Shown here: positions 34,701 through 46,642 of the stretch, piece by piece
Layout: every line of letters starts with the position of its first letter
How positions within the stretch are numbered: position 1 is the first letter of the stretch
NCBI GenBank assembly: GCA_029851415.1
Contig: CM056741.1
Span: forward strand, 67,694,282-67,758,281
Length of the DNA stretch: 64,000 bases
Direction: 5' to 3'
Origin: Eretmocerus hayati
Taxonomy: Eukaryota > Arthropoda > Insecta > Hymenoptera > Aphelinidae
Notes under the pieces: model-generated
What the model was told of the DNA's origin: nothing
Seen by the model: the letters and a program-made list of their open reading frames with translations, nothing else
Databases searched by the model: none
Translations under genes and position numbers: made by a program

Positions 34701-37700
34701 TGTATTGGCCTGTGGTTGGTTTTACTGTTGTTTGAAATTGTAAAAAGCGATGACGGAATTCTTAGCGAGATTCTTGGAAACTCTTGCGATCGACTCTAGC
34801 CCATTTGACTGATTTCAACTGACTTGAATAACACATTTTCTGTTTCAGTTTGAGATATTCCATGCGAGCAAAATTTTGCAATTTCTCCTCGTTTCCGAGT
34901 TACGAGATAATCGGCGAGCCTCAATAAAACTTCCATTCAGCACTCAGATTGTACTTACTGTTCACTATATAGATCGATTAACCTGTAAAAATCATAACAG
35001 AGCTTGACAATGACATGGACAATCGGTTCGTCGGACATACAGCCGGATGCTCAATCGATGTGTCGCCTTCGCGTTTCCTCCTCGATTTATTTTGCGCTTC
35101 TACTCGAGATTGTTGAATCCTCGTGCTTCTCCATGCTATGCTCATTTGCTTGACTTCTCATTTTTCTAACTCTTTGTTTGCGAAATTGGAAGCTCTGAGC
35201 TCTATGTGTCGACAGCAGGCTTTAACGATGGCCAAACGAGAACATACGAATACTTCTCCAACAAACTGCGATTCTTCATGATTATTCTATTTCTCGCTTT
35301 GATGCAGCCTACATTTCTATGATACCTATTTTTGAGCGATTCGCGACGCAATCGAAGTTTTTTGTTTGAATTTGAGAAATTGCATGCGTTGAAAATTTTG
35401 TTTACGGTTCATTCCAATGAATGCATCCTCGACTACATATCAGTAATAAGTCCGTTTCCTCAAGATTTGAGAACAAAATTTCGTCAAATGCTATTACGTT
35501 GACAAACATTAAGCTCATTAGGTAGACACGGGAAAATGCGTCACCTGTTGAGAAATCATGACTCGCCACAAGCCTGCCGCTTATCATTGTTTCTAGATCT
35601 CATTTTCGTAGATCAATAATTTCTCTGTCATTAAGAAAAATGTATACGGTTACTGAGAAGAGTTCAAGTGAAAGTCTCAATCATCTATTTTACATTCATC
35701 ATGGGTTATAATATTTTGACATTAGAGTCTCAATAATTGCTCGCTTTTGTTATAATCCAGATATAGAAGTAACAGAAACTAAAGATTTGAACAAATTCGA
35801 GAACAAATCCATGTGCCTCTCTGCAATACTAAGATACAATTCGTTTGAATCATCTGTACAAAGAACCCATTTTATTCGACAAAAACCTTAATCCATTGTG
35901 GGCCAATTCATGTCGAATATAATCACAACTGTTATTCAAACGAGTTGTCATACTCTACTCGAAGTTCTCTGTTTTTGGTATTTGCTGGGCGGTCATTGTA
36001 GGATTTCTCACTACAATTCTAGTTGGAGACTCGGTTTTCAATCAAGTTTTCAACCGTCGCCACCAACCACTGGTAATTACTTTGAATCGAGAAATCCATT
36101 TGGCGCAGGAACTACACTAGTTTTGCGAAAAGATTTGCACATTAATCATTCTTACCATGACTCTTACTTTTAGGTAATAAAATACACTATGAATCAATAG
36201 AAAACCTATTTAGAAATTTGAAGTTCAATTGAAACCAGAAGTAGTATTTTGCGACTCTCAAGCGTACATTCAAGCTTGTGTCTACAAGAATCCGGTTTCG
36301 AATTCAAATTTAACAAACTGTTGCTCGTATGAAAAGGTTAACGTCCGACAAAAACTTGCTGAGTCTGTTCGAACAAATTCAAGTGCATTATTTCACCATA
36401 ATTGAAAGGAATTGCTTGCGCGCAATCTTGTACTAGATACACCTATGCTCGAACGTTTTGCTGAAAAATCGCCGATGTTGAAATTATAAAATATCGTTTA
36501 GCATCCAGTGAAACTCACAATGCCTCTTCCAATGAGTAATGTAAATGCATGATGTACGATTCTTTTGGAGATTCTTCCTGTTGATCTGAAATATTTCACT
36601 TTTGCGAACGAAATTGCACAAAATTTATCAAAAGTATACAGTACCGTGCAAAGATTCCTGAACGGTGGTATGAAATCCTCTCTTGCAAACACGTCGATTG
36701 CTCGAGCCCAGATTGATGTAGAGGAATTCTGAAAAAGCATCTCAAAGATGAGAAAAAATGCTAAATTTTTAAGGTCATTGATTCTTCTATGAGCCAGCCT
36801 TGGTTCTTCAAATAGCTGATGTAATTTCAAGGATTTCGAAATACTATATGGGCTGTAATTCGAACGCGAATAAAGATAGAACATTTTGCAAAAAGCATTT
36901 CTAAGTGGGGCAAAAATGCCATTAGCGATGATTTTTTGATTATTTTTTACGTCGTGCGAATAAGAGTGTGAGAAGTCTCAAAGTAGCGAAACCCGTAGTT
37001 CATTGCTATCTTCTGCTGTCTTCACCCGTATTTCATTGAAAATTCGAGAATCTGGCTACTTTGTGAGCTCTCACACTCTTGTTCGCACGACGTGAAAAAT
37101 AATCAAAAAATCATTGCGAATGGCATTTTTTCCGCTTTTCAAGATGTTATTTGCAAAACTGTTCTATCTTCATCCGCGTCTAAATGCCAGCGCATATGGT
37201 AAAAACGTTTTTTTTTTCAAAATCCTTGAAACTACATCAGCTATTTGAGGTACCCAGGAGGGCTGAGAGAAAAATCAAAAACCACAAAAAGTTAGTATTT
37301 TTTCCTCGATTTTTTCTCATCTTCAAGATGCTTTCCTCAAAATTCCTTTACATCAATCTGGGCTAGAGCAATCGACATTTTCGCAAGGGAGGATTTCATA
37401 CCACCGTTCAGGAATTTTCGCACGGTTCTGCATGTTTGAAAAAAAGGACCTTTATGACGAAATCTGAGACGAAACCTCACTTATTTTACCGTAGATGCAT
37501 TGGATGGTTCAGCAAAATACAAATGAACTGAATCATTAATATAGTTTGATTATTTGGTGAATATTGACTGTAGCTTAGAGATAGACATTTTTTCAGGTTG
37601 TAGGACATACTTATCTTTCATTGACTTTTCTTAAAGTTTATGGCGATAATGTTGGTTGCCGGAGGCAATGAATGTTGATATAAATCGATTGCTAATTGTA

Positions 37701-40700
37701 GAACGATATTGAATTGATGAAAGAAGTCTCTATTATTTATTTGACTTGAAGAACTGATCTTCAAATCAGCAATGAAGAACGTTTTTACAAAAAAGAATAG
37801 TCTGATGACATCCATCCCTGCTGTCCTTGGTGAGAAAAACCGTGAGTGATATTTTGTCGAAAATGAGATGAAAACACGACGTAATAGATCTCCGCGTGAC
37901 CTATCCAATGGTGCTCCCTTACAGAATCCAAAAAATCGCAAAAGCTCAGAAATCCAAAAAAACACGTTTCCATCGATATCTCAGTTTAAACCTTTTTGCA
38001 CTTACGGTTTTTCTTACCAAGGACTGCAGATCAGATCTAGATAGATAGATAGATTCTATTCGAAAACTTTGAAGCTAATTTAGGGGATTTTTTACTTTTA
38101 TAGGTAGGATTCAAGGGCTATGGCTTGACTCCGGAGAAGAAGAAGGCGGAGGGTGTGTTCCAGTTCGAAGGAAAGGATTATACACTCAAGCATGGTTCAG
38201 TCGTCATTGCAGCAATTACGAGTTGTACCAATACCAGCAACCCCAGCGTGATGTTGGGTGCAGGTAAGCTCATTGGCCTTCTCCATATACCGCATTTACG
38301 CCGCGTCTTACTGTTTGGCAGACTGATTTTCTCGGGACGGATTAACCGTCGATCCGTCTGAGAAAAATTTGAAATAGAGCTTTGAACGATGGCTTCAATA
38401 TCTCTCTTTAATTTATTTGACTAGTTTCTCCTAGTAGAAACTGCGAGAAAGACAAAATAAATGAGCACGCACACAGGTTTCTCGAGAAGAAAGGGAGCTG
38501 ATTGAGAATATTTTATGGATCCATCTGTGATGTCTTTACTCGTGTTTTTACACTAAAACTGAAACGTGGCTTGTTTTTTTTTTTTTATATATATATATAT
38601 ATATATTCTTCCATATTAAAAATCTCAGCTGTACCAGTTCAGTGCATCTCTAGCGTACTATGATTGGTTTCGTCTGGATCTTACCGCGATTCCCAGACAG
38701 TACGGTTCTTTTTGCCAAAATTAAATTTTCTTCCAACGTCATGAATTATACAAATATGGTCGGGGGTACTCATGTTTCATACAGTTCTAAAATTGAATCA
38801 ATTTTCATGGGGATCAATATTAATGATCGATAATTCTAACAGAATCCTGTCGATTCATTTTCTATTGGCGGGTCATCGTCTATTTCTTTCCTTGAGACTA
38901 TTATATCAAAGCTCCGAGAAGATCGTTATGAAATGAATTTGATTAATTTTATACGGGATTTTTTGTCGTCACTCTTATCATAGTAAGTTATTCAGATCCA
39001 CGCTCTCGTCCGCACTTTTTTTGTATCTTCACAACTCAGCTTTTGGAAAGCTCTCCGTTGTATTTTAATCGTTGATTCCCAAACTTCTCAAGTTCATAAT
39101 TTCATTTGATCTCATCCCAAGGTATATTGGCAAAAAAAGCGGTTGAAGCTGGGTTAACCGTAGCTCCGTACATCAAGACATCTCTATCGCCTGGCTCTGG
39201 AGTCGTAACATACTATCTTCGAGAAAGCGGAGTTGTGCCAGCTTTGACTCAGCTTGGTTTCGACATAGTCGGCTACGGGTGCATGACTTGTATAGGAAAC
39301 AGCGGTCCATTACTCGATTCTATAGTTGAAGCGATCGAAAAGGTACGTCTATCATTTCTGTATATCTATGCTCTTGGGACTCGTCTACATTGAAATGAAA
39401 AGAGCAATGAAGAACTGAAGCTAGTGTATGAAAATTTCCTGCGGAAAGGCTCTGAAACTTTACCTAGCTTGTCTCAAATTGAGCCAATGACCATTACAAC
39501 AAAGCGAATTTGAACGTCTCTACCAATACTGTGGCTTTTCACGGAGTTCTACTGCTAACTTATAACCAATATATTAACGAATCGTTCATATGAAAGCTAG
39601 TCGCTCGTCACGAATCCTCTGCATTCTGTGAGACTGACAATGGGTCCAATTTTCAACACGTATATGCTGCGGCAGGACCCACGGATGGATCCCACGCTTT
39701 ATCGGGCTGTAGTGTGCACCCAACTACGTAGACACATCCAAAGGCTCATGTAGCAATTTTTTTCTCGTTAAGTATGACTTGAAAAACATCTTTGCAAGCC
39801 AGGAGGGCTATTCACCACATCTTACGCTTCCCACGTACGCACGTTTCCTACGTAACCTGCGAAAAAAAATAATAATAAACAAACCCAACCCCAAAATTCG
39901 TTTGCTTGAAACATTACCCGGACAGCTTTTGCTCAATAATTATATCGAGTTGAATAAAACGTCGAGTCCGTGGTGCACACGTATAGGTGTGAAAATTTTG
40001 TATGCGACAAGAAATGAGCTCGCGTTACTGCTCGACACGTTCTAAGGAGGAGAAACGAAATTCGGCTAAAAAATTTTGTTGCACGAAGTTACATTGCTAA
40101 AAGTCAAGATGAAAACAAAGTGCTGTCCGTAACACGCTCTTTTTCGTGGTCGTTCATTCGTTTCAGGGCCCTACAGATGATGTTTTTCTTTAGTTATATT
40201 CCTGAGATGAGAGAATTTAATCGGAGCATTTAAACGTGGATGTTAAGCTCTTTTTGATAGTTTGTTTTTCAATTAATGTTCGTATTCGAGTTCAGAATTG
40301 AGTGCAGAATTTCATAGTCTCACGTGTTATGGAAAACTGCACCTAAATCTCTCATCGGTGATTTAATTAATTCACCTGTGGAGAGATGAAAATCACCATC
40401 ACACGAGGGTCATCTCCTTTTTGAGCTCAGAAATATGTGACCCGAAATATGACCCGCAGATGAACCGAATCAACGATGAAAGATTGAGATGGACCATTTC
40501 CTGAACAAGTCAGAGTAAAACTATCAGAAGCTGCATTCAATTTCAAACTTTGGTACAAACATTGGTTGAAAAACACGCTATCTTAGAGTTCCACACCCAT
40601 GCATATAACTATCAATTTATTTCATCTCTGATATGAAAATTCGAGGAATACAGCAGCTGCAGCATCCTGAAATTCATGAACAATCACATACTTAAAAACT

Positions 40701-43700
40701 GCTTTACACGAAGAGCACTTTTATCTCGTCTCGGTTTCGAGGATGCAATATCTGCAACAAAGTTACAAGTCAAATTCCATTCTTATTTTCCGCATACAGA
40801 ATTTTCTAAATCTATGTGAACACCTCAAACCTGACTTTTCACTCAATTTGATAAAATTATTGAGCAAATAAGCCAGCCAGGGAATGTAACAGGCAGATGA
40901 ATTCTAGGGTTAGGTTTGTTGATTATTATTTTTCTCCGTAAGTTACGTAGGAAACGTGCGTACGTGTGAAGCGTAAGATGTAGAGTTTGATCTCGACGAT
41001 ACGCGAGATTTAAGCACCTTCGAATTGAATCTGAATTATCACAGATCTACGTGATGAGGATGACTCGCCGTGATCGTAAAATTGCTGACAACTCCCACTG
41101 ACGGACGAATGTCATGATAAAGGCGCGAATATCAAGAGAATACAGGGCGTTTTTTAACTTGCATGAAGTCGCAAAAGGAGTGGATGTATCTGATAAAATG
41201 TCTTCTTTCCAACCCTCACGTGAGAGCCTGAAATGGCATCGGGAAGTAGCGGTCGTGATCATGACTATAATGCGTTGCAAATGTATTCGAGGCGTTTCGG
41301 TACAGAATATCGATATCGGATCTCAAAGAATGGCTTGCCCTTATATTAGGCTCATTGACTCAGATGACGTGACGGGTTCAGTTCTAGGCAAAGTCTCAAA
41401 TCTTGACTGAAGTGATTCATCTTATACTTAGGACCCGAGAGAAACCGCAAAACTCGATCGGAAAAGATGTGGAGCATTTTACTAGAGTATGACAAAGTCA
41501 AGATATGATCTCCAAAGTTCTGAGAATTGACTCCGTTAACGTTGAGATTGTTGTAATGAAAATCATTCAAATGCACAACAAAACATTGGCACGATGCTGT
41601 AATACAATCTGTTACAGAAGGTGTGTACATAGTGTAACCGGGGGGTATCAAAAAAATTGTAAACTTTATTCGTCCATTCCAAATTTTTTGTAAACCCTCG
41701 TGGCTTTTGTAACGCTCACGCAAAGTATGGCATCTGAGTGTAACGCTAGACGTGTAATAATTAGTCATCTTCTGCTGTTCAGTTTCGCGTACGCGAACTT
41801 GGACCTCGCGCGCGCGAGAATCTATTCGGCAGCGTGCTGATTCGCGTACGCTAATACAGGGATCCCTCGCGTGCGCGAGTCATGAATACGTTCGCGTACG
41901 CGAGTCTCGGATTGCTTGCGCACGCAAGGGATCCCTGTACTCGCGTACGCGAATCAGCACGCTGCCGAATAGATTCTCGCGCGCGCGAGGTCCAGCTTCG
42001 CGTACGCGAAACTGAACAGCAGAAGATGACTAATTATTACACGTCTAGCGTTACACTCAAATGCCATACTTTGCGTGAGCGTTACAAAAGCCACGAGAGT
42101 TTACAAAAAATTTGGAATGGACGAATAAAGTTTACAATTTTTTTGCTACCCCCCGGTTACACTATGTACACACCTTCTGTAACAGATTGTATACTATTGC
42201 TATAATACACAGTACATAGCGCTATACAGTATCTCTACACGTATGCAATGAGTACGGATTTCAGACTGTCAGGTGAATTATAAAAGATAAAGAGCTCAAC
42301 ATTTCACTCTGCTGCTGCTGAATTTGATGTATTGTGTAATCGTCCACATAATTTCCCTATACAATAGAGAAATTTTTTTGGGATTCTACGTTGGGTGCCA
42401 AATTAATTATTGGTAATTATGTAAATATATGTCAAATATATGTCTTTCCATCGGGCTTGGCTATTCTCAGTGCAGAAACGCACTTCTGAGCGCTCTGGCA
42501 ATATGGGTTTCGCATTCGCAGCGAAAGTGCTAAGCTGTACGAGAAACTCTCTTAAATTTTGCATGATTATTAATTTTTACTGCTCTTGAACTCACCCAAA
42601 GGTACTCATCGACCCTTTTGAAAAATAACCTCTCCACCACAATATGATATTTTTAATCCTAAGTAGAATCATCGTGAACACCAGGTACTGACTGATGATC
42701 TAATTTTTTATTTTCAGAATGAATTAGTTTGTTGCGGCGTATTGTCTGGTAATCGCAATTTTGAGGGCAGAATTCATCCAAACACTAGAGCAAATTACTT
42801 GGCCTCGCCATTATTGGTCATCGCATACGCTATAGCTGGCACCGTTGATATTGACTTCGAAACCGAACCTCTTGGTAATATTTTGTTGGTAATATTGGTA
42901 TTGTTGGTAATATTTGTTGTTTTGGTGGTGGCAGTTTTTGTTGAATTGCTAAATCTATGAATCTGTCACATTTCTTTACGTTGATTGAATCGATCGCCAT
43001 AAAAATTTCCTTGAAATCTCTTTCTGGTCGGGCTAAACATACGCACTTTCTATGAATAGCTAGTGAGTTCGATCATAATTTGCATTCTGATTGAATAACA
43101 GTTCTTTTAACTCGGCGTTCTAGTTAAGCTAGTGCTCTTGCAATGCTTATACTCTCACGAGCTCATACTTCATCGTGATAATAACTCCAGTCTCTCTCGT
43201 TAATTGCGTTCAACAGGCCGCCGAGCAGATGGCAAGGAGATTTTCCTACGAGATATTTGGCCTTCCCGGGCAGAAATCCACGCTGTAGAACAGAAACACG
43301 TCTTGCCAGCCATGTTCAAGGAAGTCTATAGTAAGATCGAGCAAGGCAGCGAGAGTTGGGCGAGTCTGGATGCACCAAGTGGAAAACTTTATCCGTGGGA
43401 CTCGAACTCTACGTACATCAAGGACCCCCCGTACTTTGAAAATCTCCAGAGGGTAAGCGCTATGCAACGAGTCTGACCTCGACCCTGCAGAAATTTCTAT
43501 TCCAGTCCGATTAACCTTTAAATCCAACATAAACTACTCGAAGAACCACCGATCATGCACCTCTGTGAGATTTGATGTAACGTTCTGATCCACTTGCAGG
43601 AACTGCCTCAGATCAAGCCTATAAAAAATGCTCGCGTGCTCCTGAACTTGGGAGATTCCGTCACAACAGATCACATCAGTCCTGCCGGTAGTATTGCTCG

Positions 43701-45387
43701 CAACTCAGCTGCTGCTAGATATTTGTCAAGCAGGGGGTGGGTTTTTTGTCTTGCTTTTATCGTTTTTTTCATCTCTATATTTGTTGCTTTTGTTTGACCC
43801 ATTTGTTCCGATTTTCCAGATTGAATCCGAAAGACTTCAACTCATACGGCTCTCGTCGCGGTAACGATGCAGTGATGGCTCGAGGAACCTTCGCAAACAT
43901 TCGCATAGTCAACAAATTTATTGGAAAACCTGGCCCTAGAACGATTTACATTCCTACAAAAGAAGAGGTATGTATGATAACAATATGTCTGAATTATTGA
44001 ACGTACGAATCGTCAGCGGAGCTTGATACCGCAACAACAAAATTTTTTTTTTCTAATTCAAAGCATACTCTCTGATGGGCATAACCAGAGACTTCATGCA
44101 GGGCCTCTTTAGAGTACCCCTGTAACCTCCTGTATAACATGAAAAATTTTCGACGTTAATGCCAAAAGTATCAAACTGAACGTATATCCGTGTATCTAGG
44201 GATTGTCAAGTAGGAAAGCACTTTTGTTATTGTGCAACTTTGTGGTTGTGACTTAGCTGATCTCTTCTTGAATCTACAATTTCAATATCGAAGTGCTCGA
44301 AATTCTTTAAAATAACTGCACTTGCGAAATTGATACAAACGCAGGCTAAAATTTGGAGTAATTATGTATGTAACCCAATTATGCTCTATCCTGATTTTCC
44401 TCATGTTGGTACAATTTGTTCATTTTGATACTCATAAGAATTGACGGTAATTTTCCACTACATTTTCTGAGAAATGCAAATTACATGACTAGTATTTGGC
44501 AAATTCGATATGGTTTCGTAGCCTAGGAAGGTTTTCAAACTTCGTAAACCACGTCACCCCGACTCAGCGGCTCGATTGATCTCTTCGGGACTTCTGATTA
44601 AAATGCTCAAAATTTATACCCATAGGTGATTTATACTCAAGTATTCTTTTGTATACAAAAGAAAAGGTGGATATATCCACTTTTCCTTGATAGTCGTGGG
44701 ATAGAGCAATATTAGAGAAGTCGAATTTCTTGCAAATCTTACATAAAAACATTCCATAACAAATCTCTCAGTAACATGTTCATTCCAACATTTTCAAATA
44801 TACTCTTGTTGCGGTAATTGAATCATACATGTCTGCAGCATCTTGGAACAAATTCAAACAAATTAACCATCGAACTACTAAGCAACCTCGTTAGCTGTGA
44901 ACAAGAATTTCAATTCGTGTCACAATTGAGTGTTTACTAAATGTCAAAACGTATCGTATAAATCCAGATGGACGTGTACGACGCTGCTGAGAAGTACATC
45001 AAGGATGGCACCCCATTAATTGCTCTAGTTGGCAAAGAGTATGGCTCGGGTTCCTCTCGAGATTGGGCGGCAAAGGGACCATTCCTCCTTGGTATCCGAG
45101 CCGTTATCGCCGAATCTTACGAGCGCATTCATCGTTCAAACTTGGTGGGCATGGGCATAGTACCGCTACAGTATCTGCCAGGACAGTCGACCGAGAGTAT
45201 TGGACTAACGGGTTACGAACTCTTCGACATTGACATTCCCGATAACCTTCAGCCTGGGCAAAAACTCAAAGTCAAAACTGACAAAGGCCACGATTTTGAT
45301 GTGCTTGTGAGGTTCGATACAGAAGTAGATTTGACTTACTTTAAACATGGTGGTATTTTGAATTATATGATCCGTAGAATGATATGA
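28762..45387 (+). CDS. IRP1: Iron regulatory protein 1 / cytosolic aconitate hydratase
   Basis: Fourteen coding exons join in phase: 28762-28768, 29276-29368, 29475-29641, 30195-30340, 30814-31207, 31286-31457, 31529-31746, 38104-38263, 39122-39342, 42718-42874, 43217-43452, 43600-43736, 43820-43967 and 44968-45387 (TGA). The product is 891 aa, against 889 in human IRP1. With a 4Fe-4S cluster it converts citrate and isocitrate in the cytosol; without it the family binds iron-responsive elements in mRNAs. The three cluster cysteines are present (about C440, C506, C509 in TSCTNTS and YGCMTCIG), as are R539 and R544 (SGNRNFEGR) and S781/R783 (GSSRDWAAK). No mitochondrial presequence is seen, which favours the cytosolic enzyme. 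Introns after exons 7 (6.4 kb) and 9 (3.4 kb) are enlarged by repeats. Confidence 0.97.
34155..34161 (-). promoter_or_regulatory. Candidate antisense TATA box inside the IRP1 intron
   Basis: On the minus strand GGCTATAAATGGGCCC lies in a GC-rich block. About 200 bp downstream, near 33924, is a good splice donor (TTCGCA|GTGAGTATG). Together these look like a promoter and first exon of an antisense transcript. No downstream exon has been identified, so it is tentative. Confidence 0.3.
36641..37430. repeat. Foldback element in the IRP1 intron, 790 bp
   Basis: Arms of about 370 bp are inverted copies. CCGTGC, TTCCTGAACGGTGGTATGAA and GAGCCCAGATTGATGTA at the left reappear reverse-complemented at the right, and the inner arms share GATTTTTTGATTATTTTT and TAAGAGTGTGAGA blocks. 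The axis is near 37025. No transposase frame. Confidence 0.85.
38571..38606. repeat. Poly-T / (TA)n microsatellite
   Basis: A run of T followed by about ten TA dinucleotides within an IRP1 intron, shortly after exon 8. Confidence 0.9.
39817..40982. mobile_element. TIR element (about 1.17 kb) in an IRP1 intron
   Basis: The left end (39817-39895) reads ACATCTTACGCTTCCCACGT, continuing ACGCACGTTTCCTACGTAAC. The right end carries the inverted copy ending GAAGCGTAAGATGTA at about 40982. The inverted repeat is about 80 bp long and includes an AATAATAA tract and a CAAACCCAACCC-like block. The interior is AT-rich with no transposase. Confidence 0.75.
41603..42192. repeat. Foldback element with TCGCGTACGCGA palindromes, 590 bp
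   Basis: The outer arms (ACAATCTGTTACAGAAGG and inverted copy) extend about 280 bp to an axis near 41895. The core of each arm contains self-complementary motifs: TTCGCGTACGCGAA at about 41788, 41888 and 41997, with variants at about 41841 and 41938, and CTCGCGCGCGCGAG at about 41808 and 41977. GC content and CpG density in the central 240 bp are far above the surrounding intron. No protein-coding potential. Confidence 0.9.
43968..44967 (+). other. IRP1 intron 13
   Basis: One-kilobase intron between GTATG and AATCCAG. AT-rich, with no element or gene recognised. Confidence 0.7.
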
Positions 45388-46642
45388 GAGGTTGATCGAA
45401 AATTTATGGAGTTACAGAGGAATTTGTTTCGAAAAATGATGGAATTCAGCCGTTGACGATTGATTGTGATCGGACCACAATCGCGCACGTGCATTAGGAA
45501 AGTTGAAAGTTGAATTTTGGAAGTTCACGTGCAAGTTATTCAGCAGAAAGATCATATGCTTTATTGCTTGTGCATGTAGAACCGAGAATATACGACAATT
45601 TACCGATTAGAATAATAATTATTTTAACTGGAGCCTGTTACGTGCTTCATGGCATTGTTATATCTTGTGTTAATTTACGATGGAAAATATATTGATATAT
45701 TTATATAATCTCTGGGAAAATTCATTTTCACTTGGATGAAAATTTTGAGTTTGTTGACTTACATGGGTCACACGAATACTGATTAAGATTGAAGCGTAAG
45801 TGTGCGATTTGTTTCAAAGTCACCACGCTATAAGACTATACACGATCAGGGTGGATCCACACGCATAATGTTATAAATACAAAGTAATTTGTGCCAAGAA
45901 AATCGATATTATAGGGTATGGGCTACGTGCAACTATCCATGGATGTACAGAAGTTGTCTGGATTGATTTAGTACTTGTATGGTACATATGCAGTCCAGTT
46001 TAAAATTTTACGTAAATTTGAAGTGTAGTCCGCTAGTTTTGGAAGTTTGATGGGTGATTAGTCAAATTTATACTTTTATATATATATTTAGACAGACAAA
46101 ATAGATCTTATATACAAAAGGATGTACACTAGTTATCCAATTTTGTTCAAGAAAATATACATTTATACATCTGAAGATGGTAACAATTTTGTTCGCTCAA
46201 ATATATTTCATCTCTTCTTATTATATTTGTACAAGTTTCAGCATTTTGGCGAGATCATGATTGATTACTCCTCATAAGCAATAAACGCGTAAGAAACAAG
46301 AAAGACTTGAGATTTCATTCAAATCTTTATTGTGATCATTCATAGCAGACATAGCAAATTGAATCGTCTGATAATAGATGAAGATCAACTGAGTGATTGT
46401 TTCTACATTATCTGATTATCAGGGATGACAAGTGGTCATTGCTTATTAGAAATATCAAAATACTCGGGAAACATTCCCTAATTATAAACAATTCTTCAAT
46501 ATGAATCATTCTACCAAACATCTCGCTGAGAACATCTGATGTTTGATCTAGTTTAAACCGAAGGAAACATTTACAACAATCATTTATTATGATCATTAAT
46601 TTGGGTGGGAGGTGGGCTAAAGAAATTTTGGAAATGAAGTGT
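45388..46642. terminator. Convergent 3' UTR / polyadenylation region of IRP1 and FBXW4
   Basis: IRP1 (plus) and FBXW4 (minus) end tail to tail here. An AATAAA hexamer for the plus strand lies at 46280-46285, and one for the minus strand (TTTATT in plus orientation) at 46326-46331, only about 45 bp apart. The expected cleavage sites therefore nearly coincide around 46300-46310. Other AT-rich sequence shows no gene. Confidence 0.5.

Larger units (their letters stand above)
31747..38103 (+). other. Large IRP1 intron (6.4 kb)
   Basis: Starts GTGAGC and ends TTTTATAG. It holds a GC-rich block (about 34090-34450), a possible antisense first exon (33924-34130) and a foldback element (36641-37430). 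Short frames elsewhere in it show no coding evidence. The stretch 32400-32960 is more GC-balanced than its surroundings and may be an old insertion, but I could not identify it. Confidence 0.7.
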
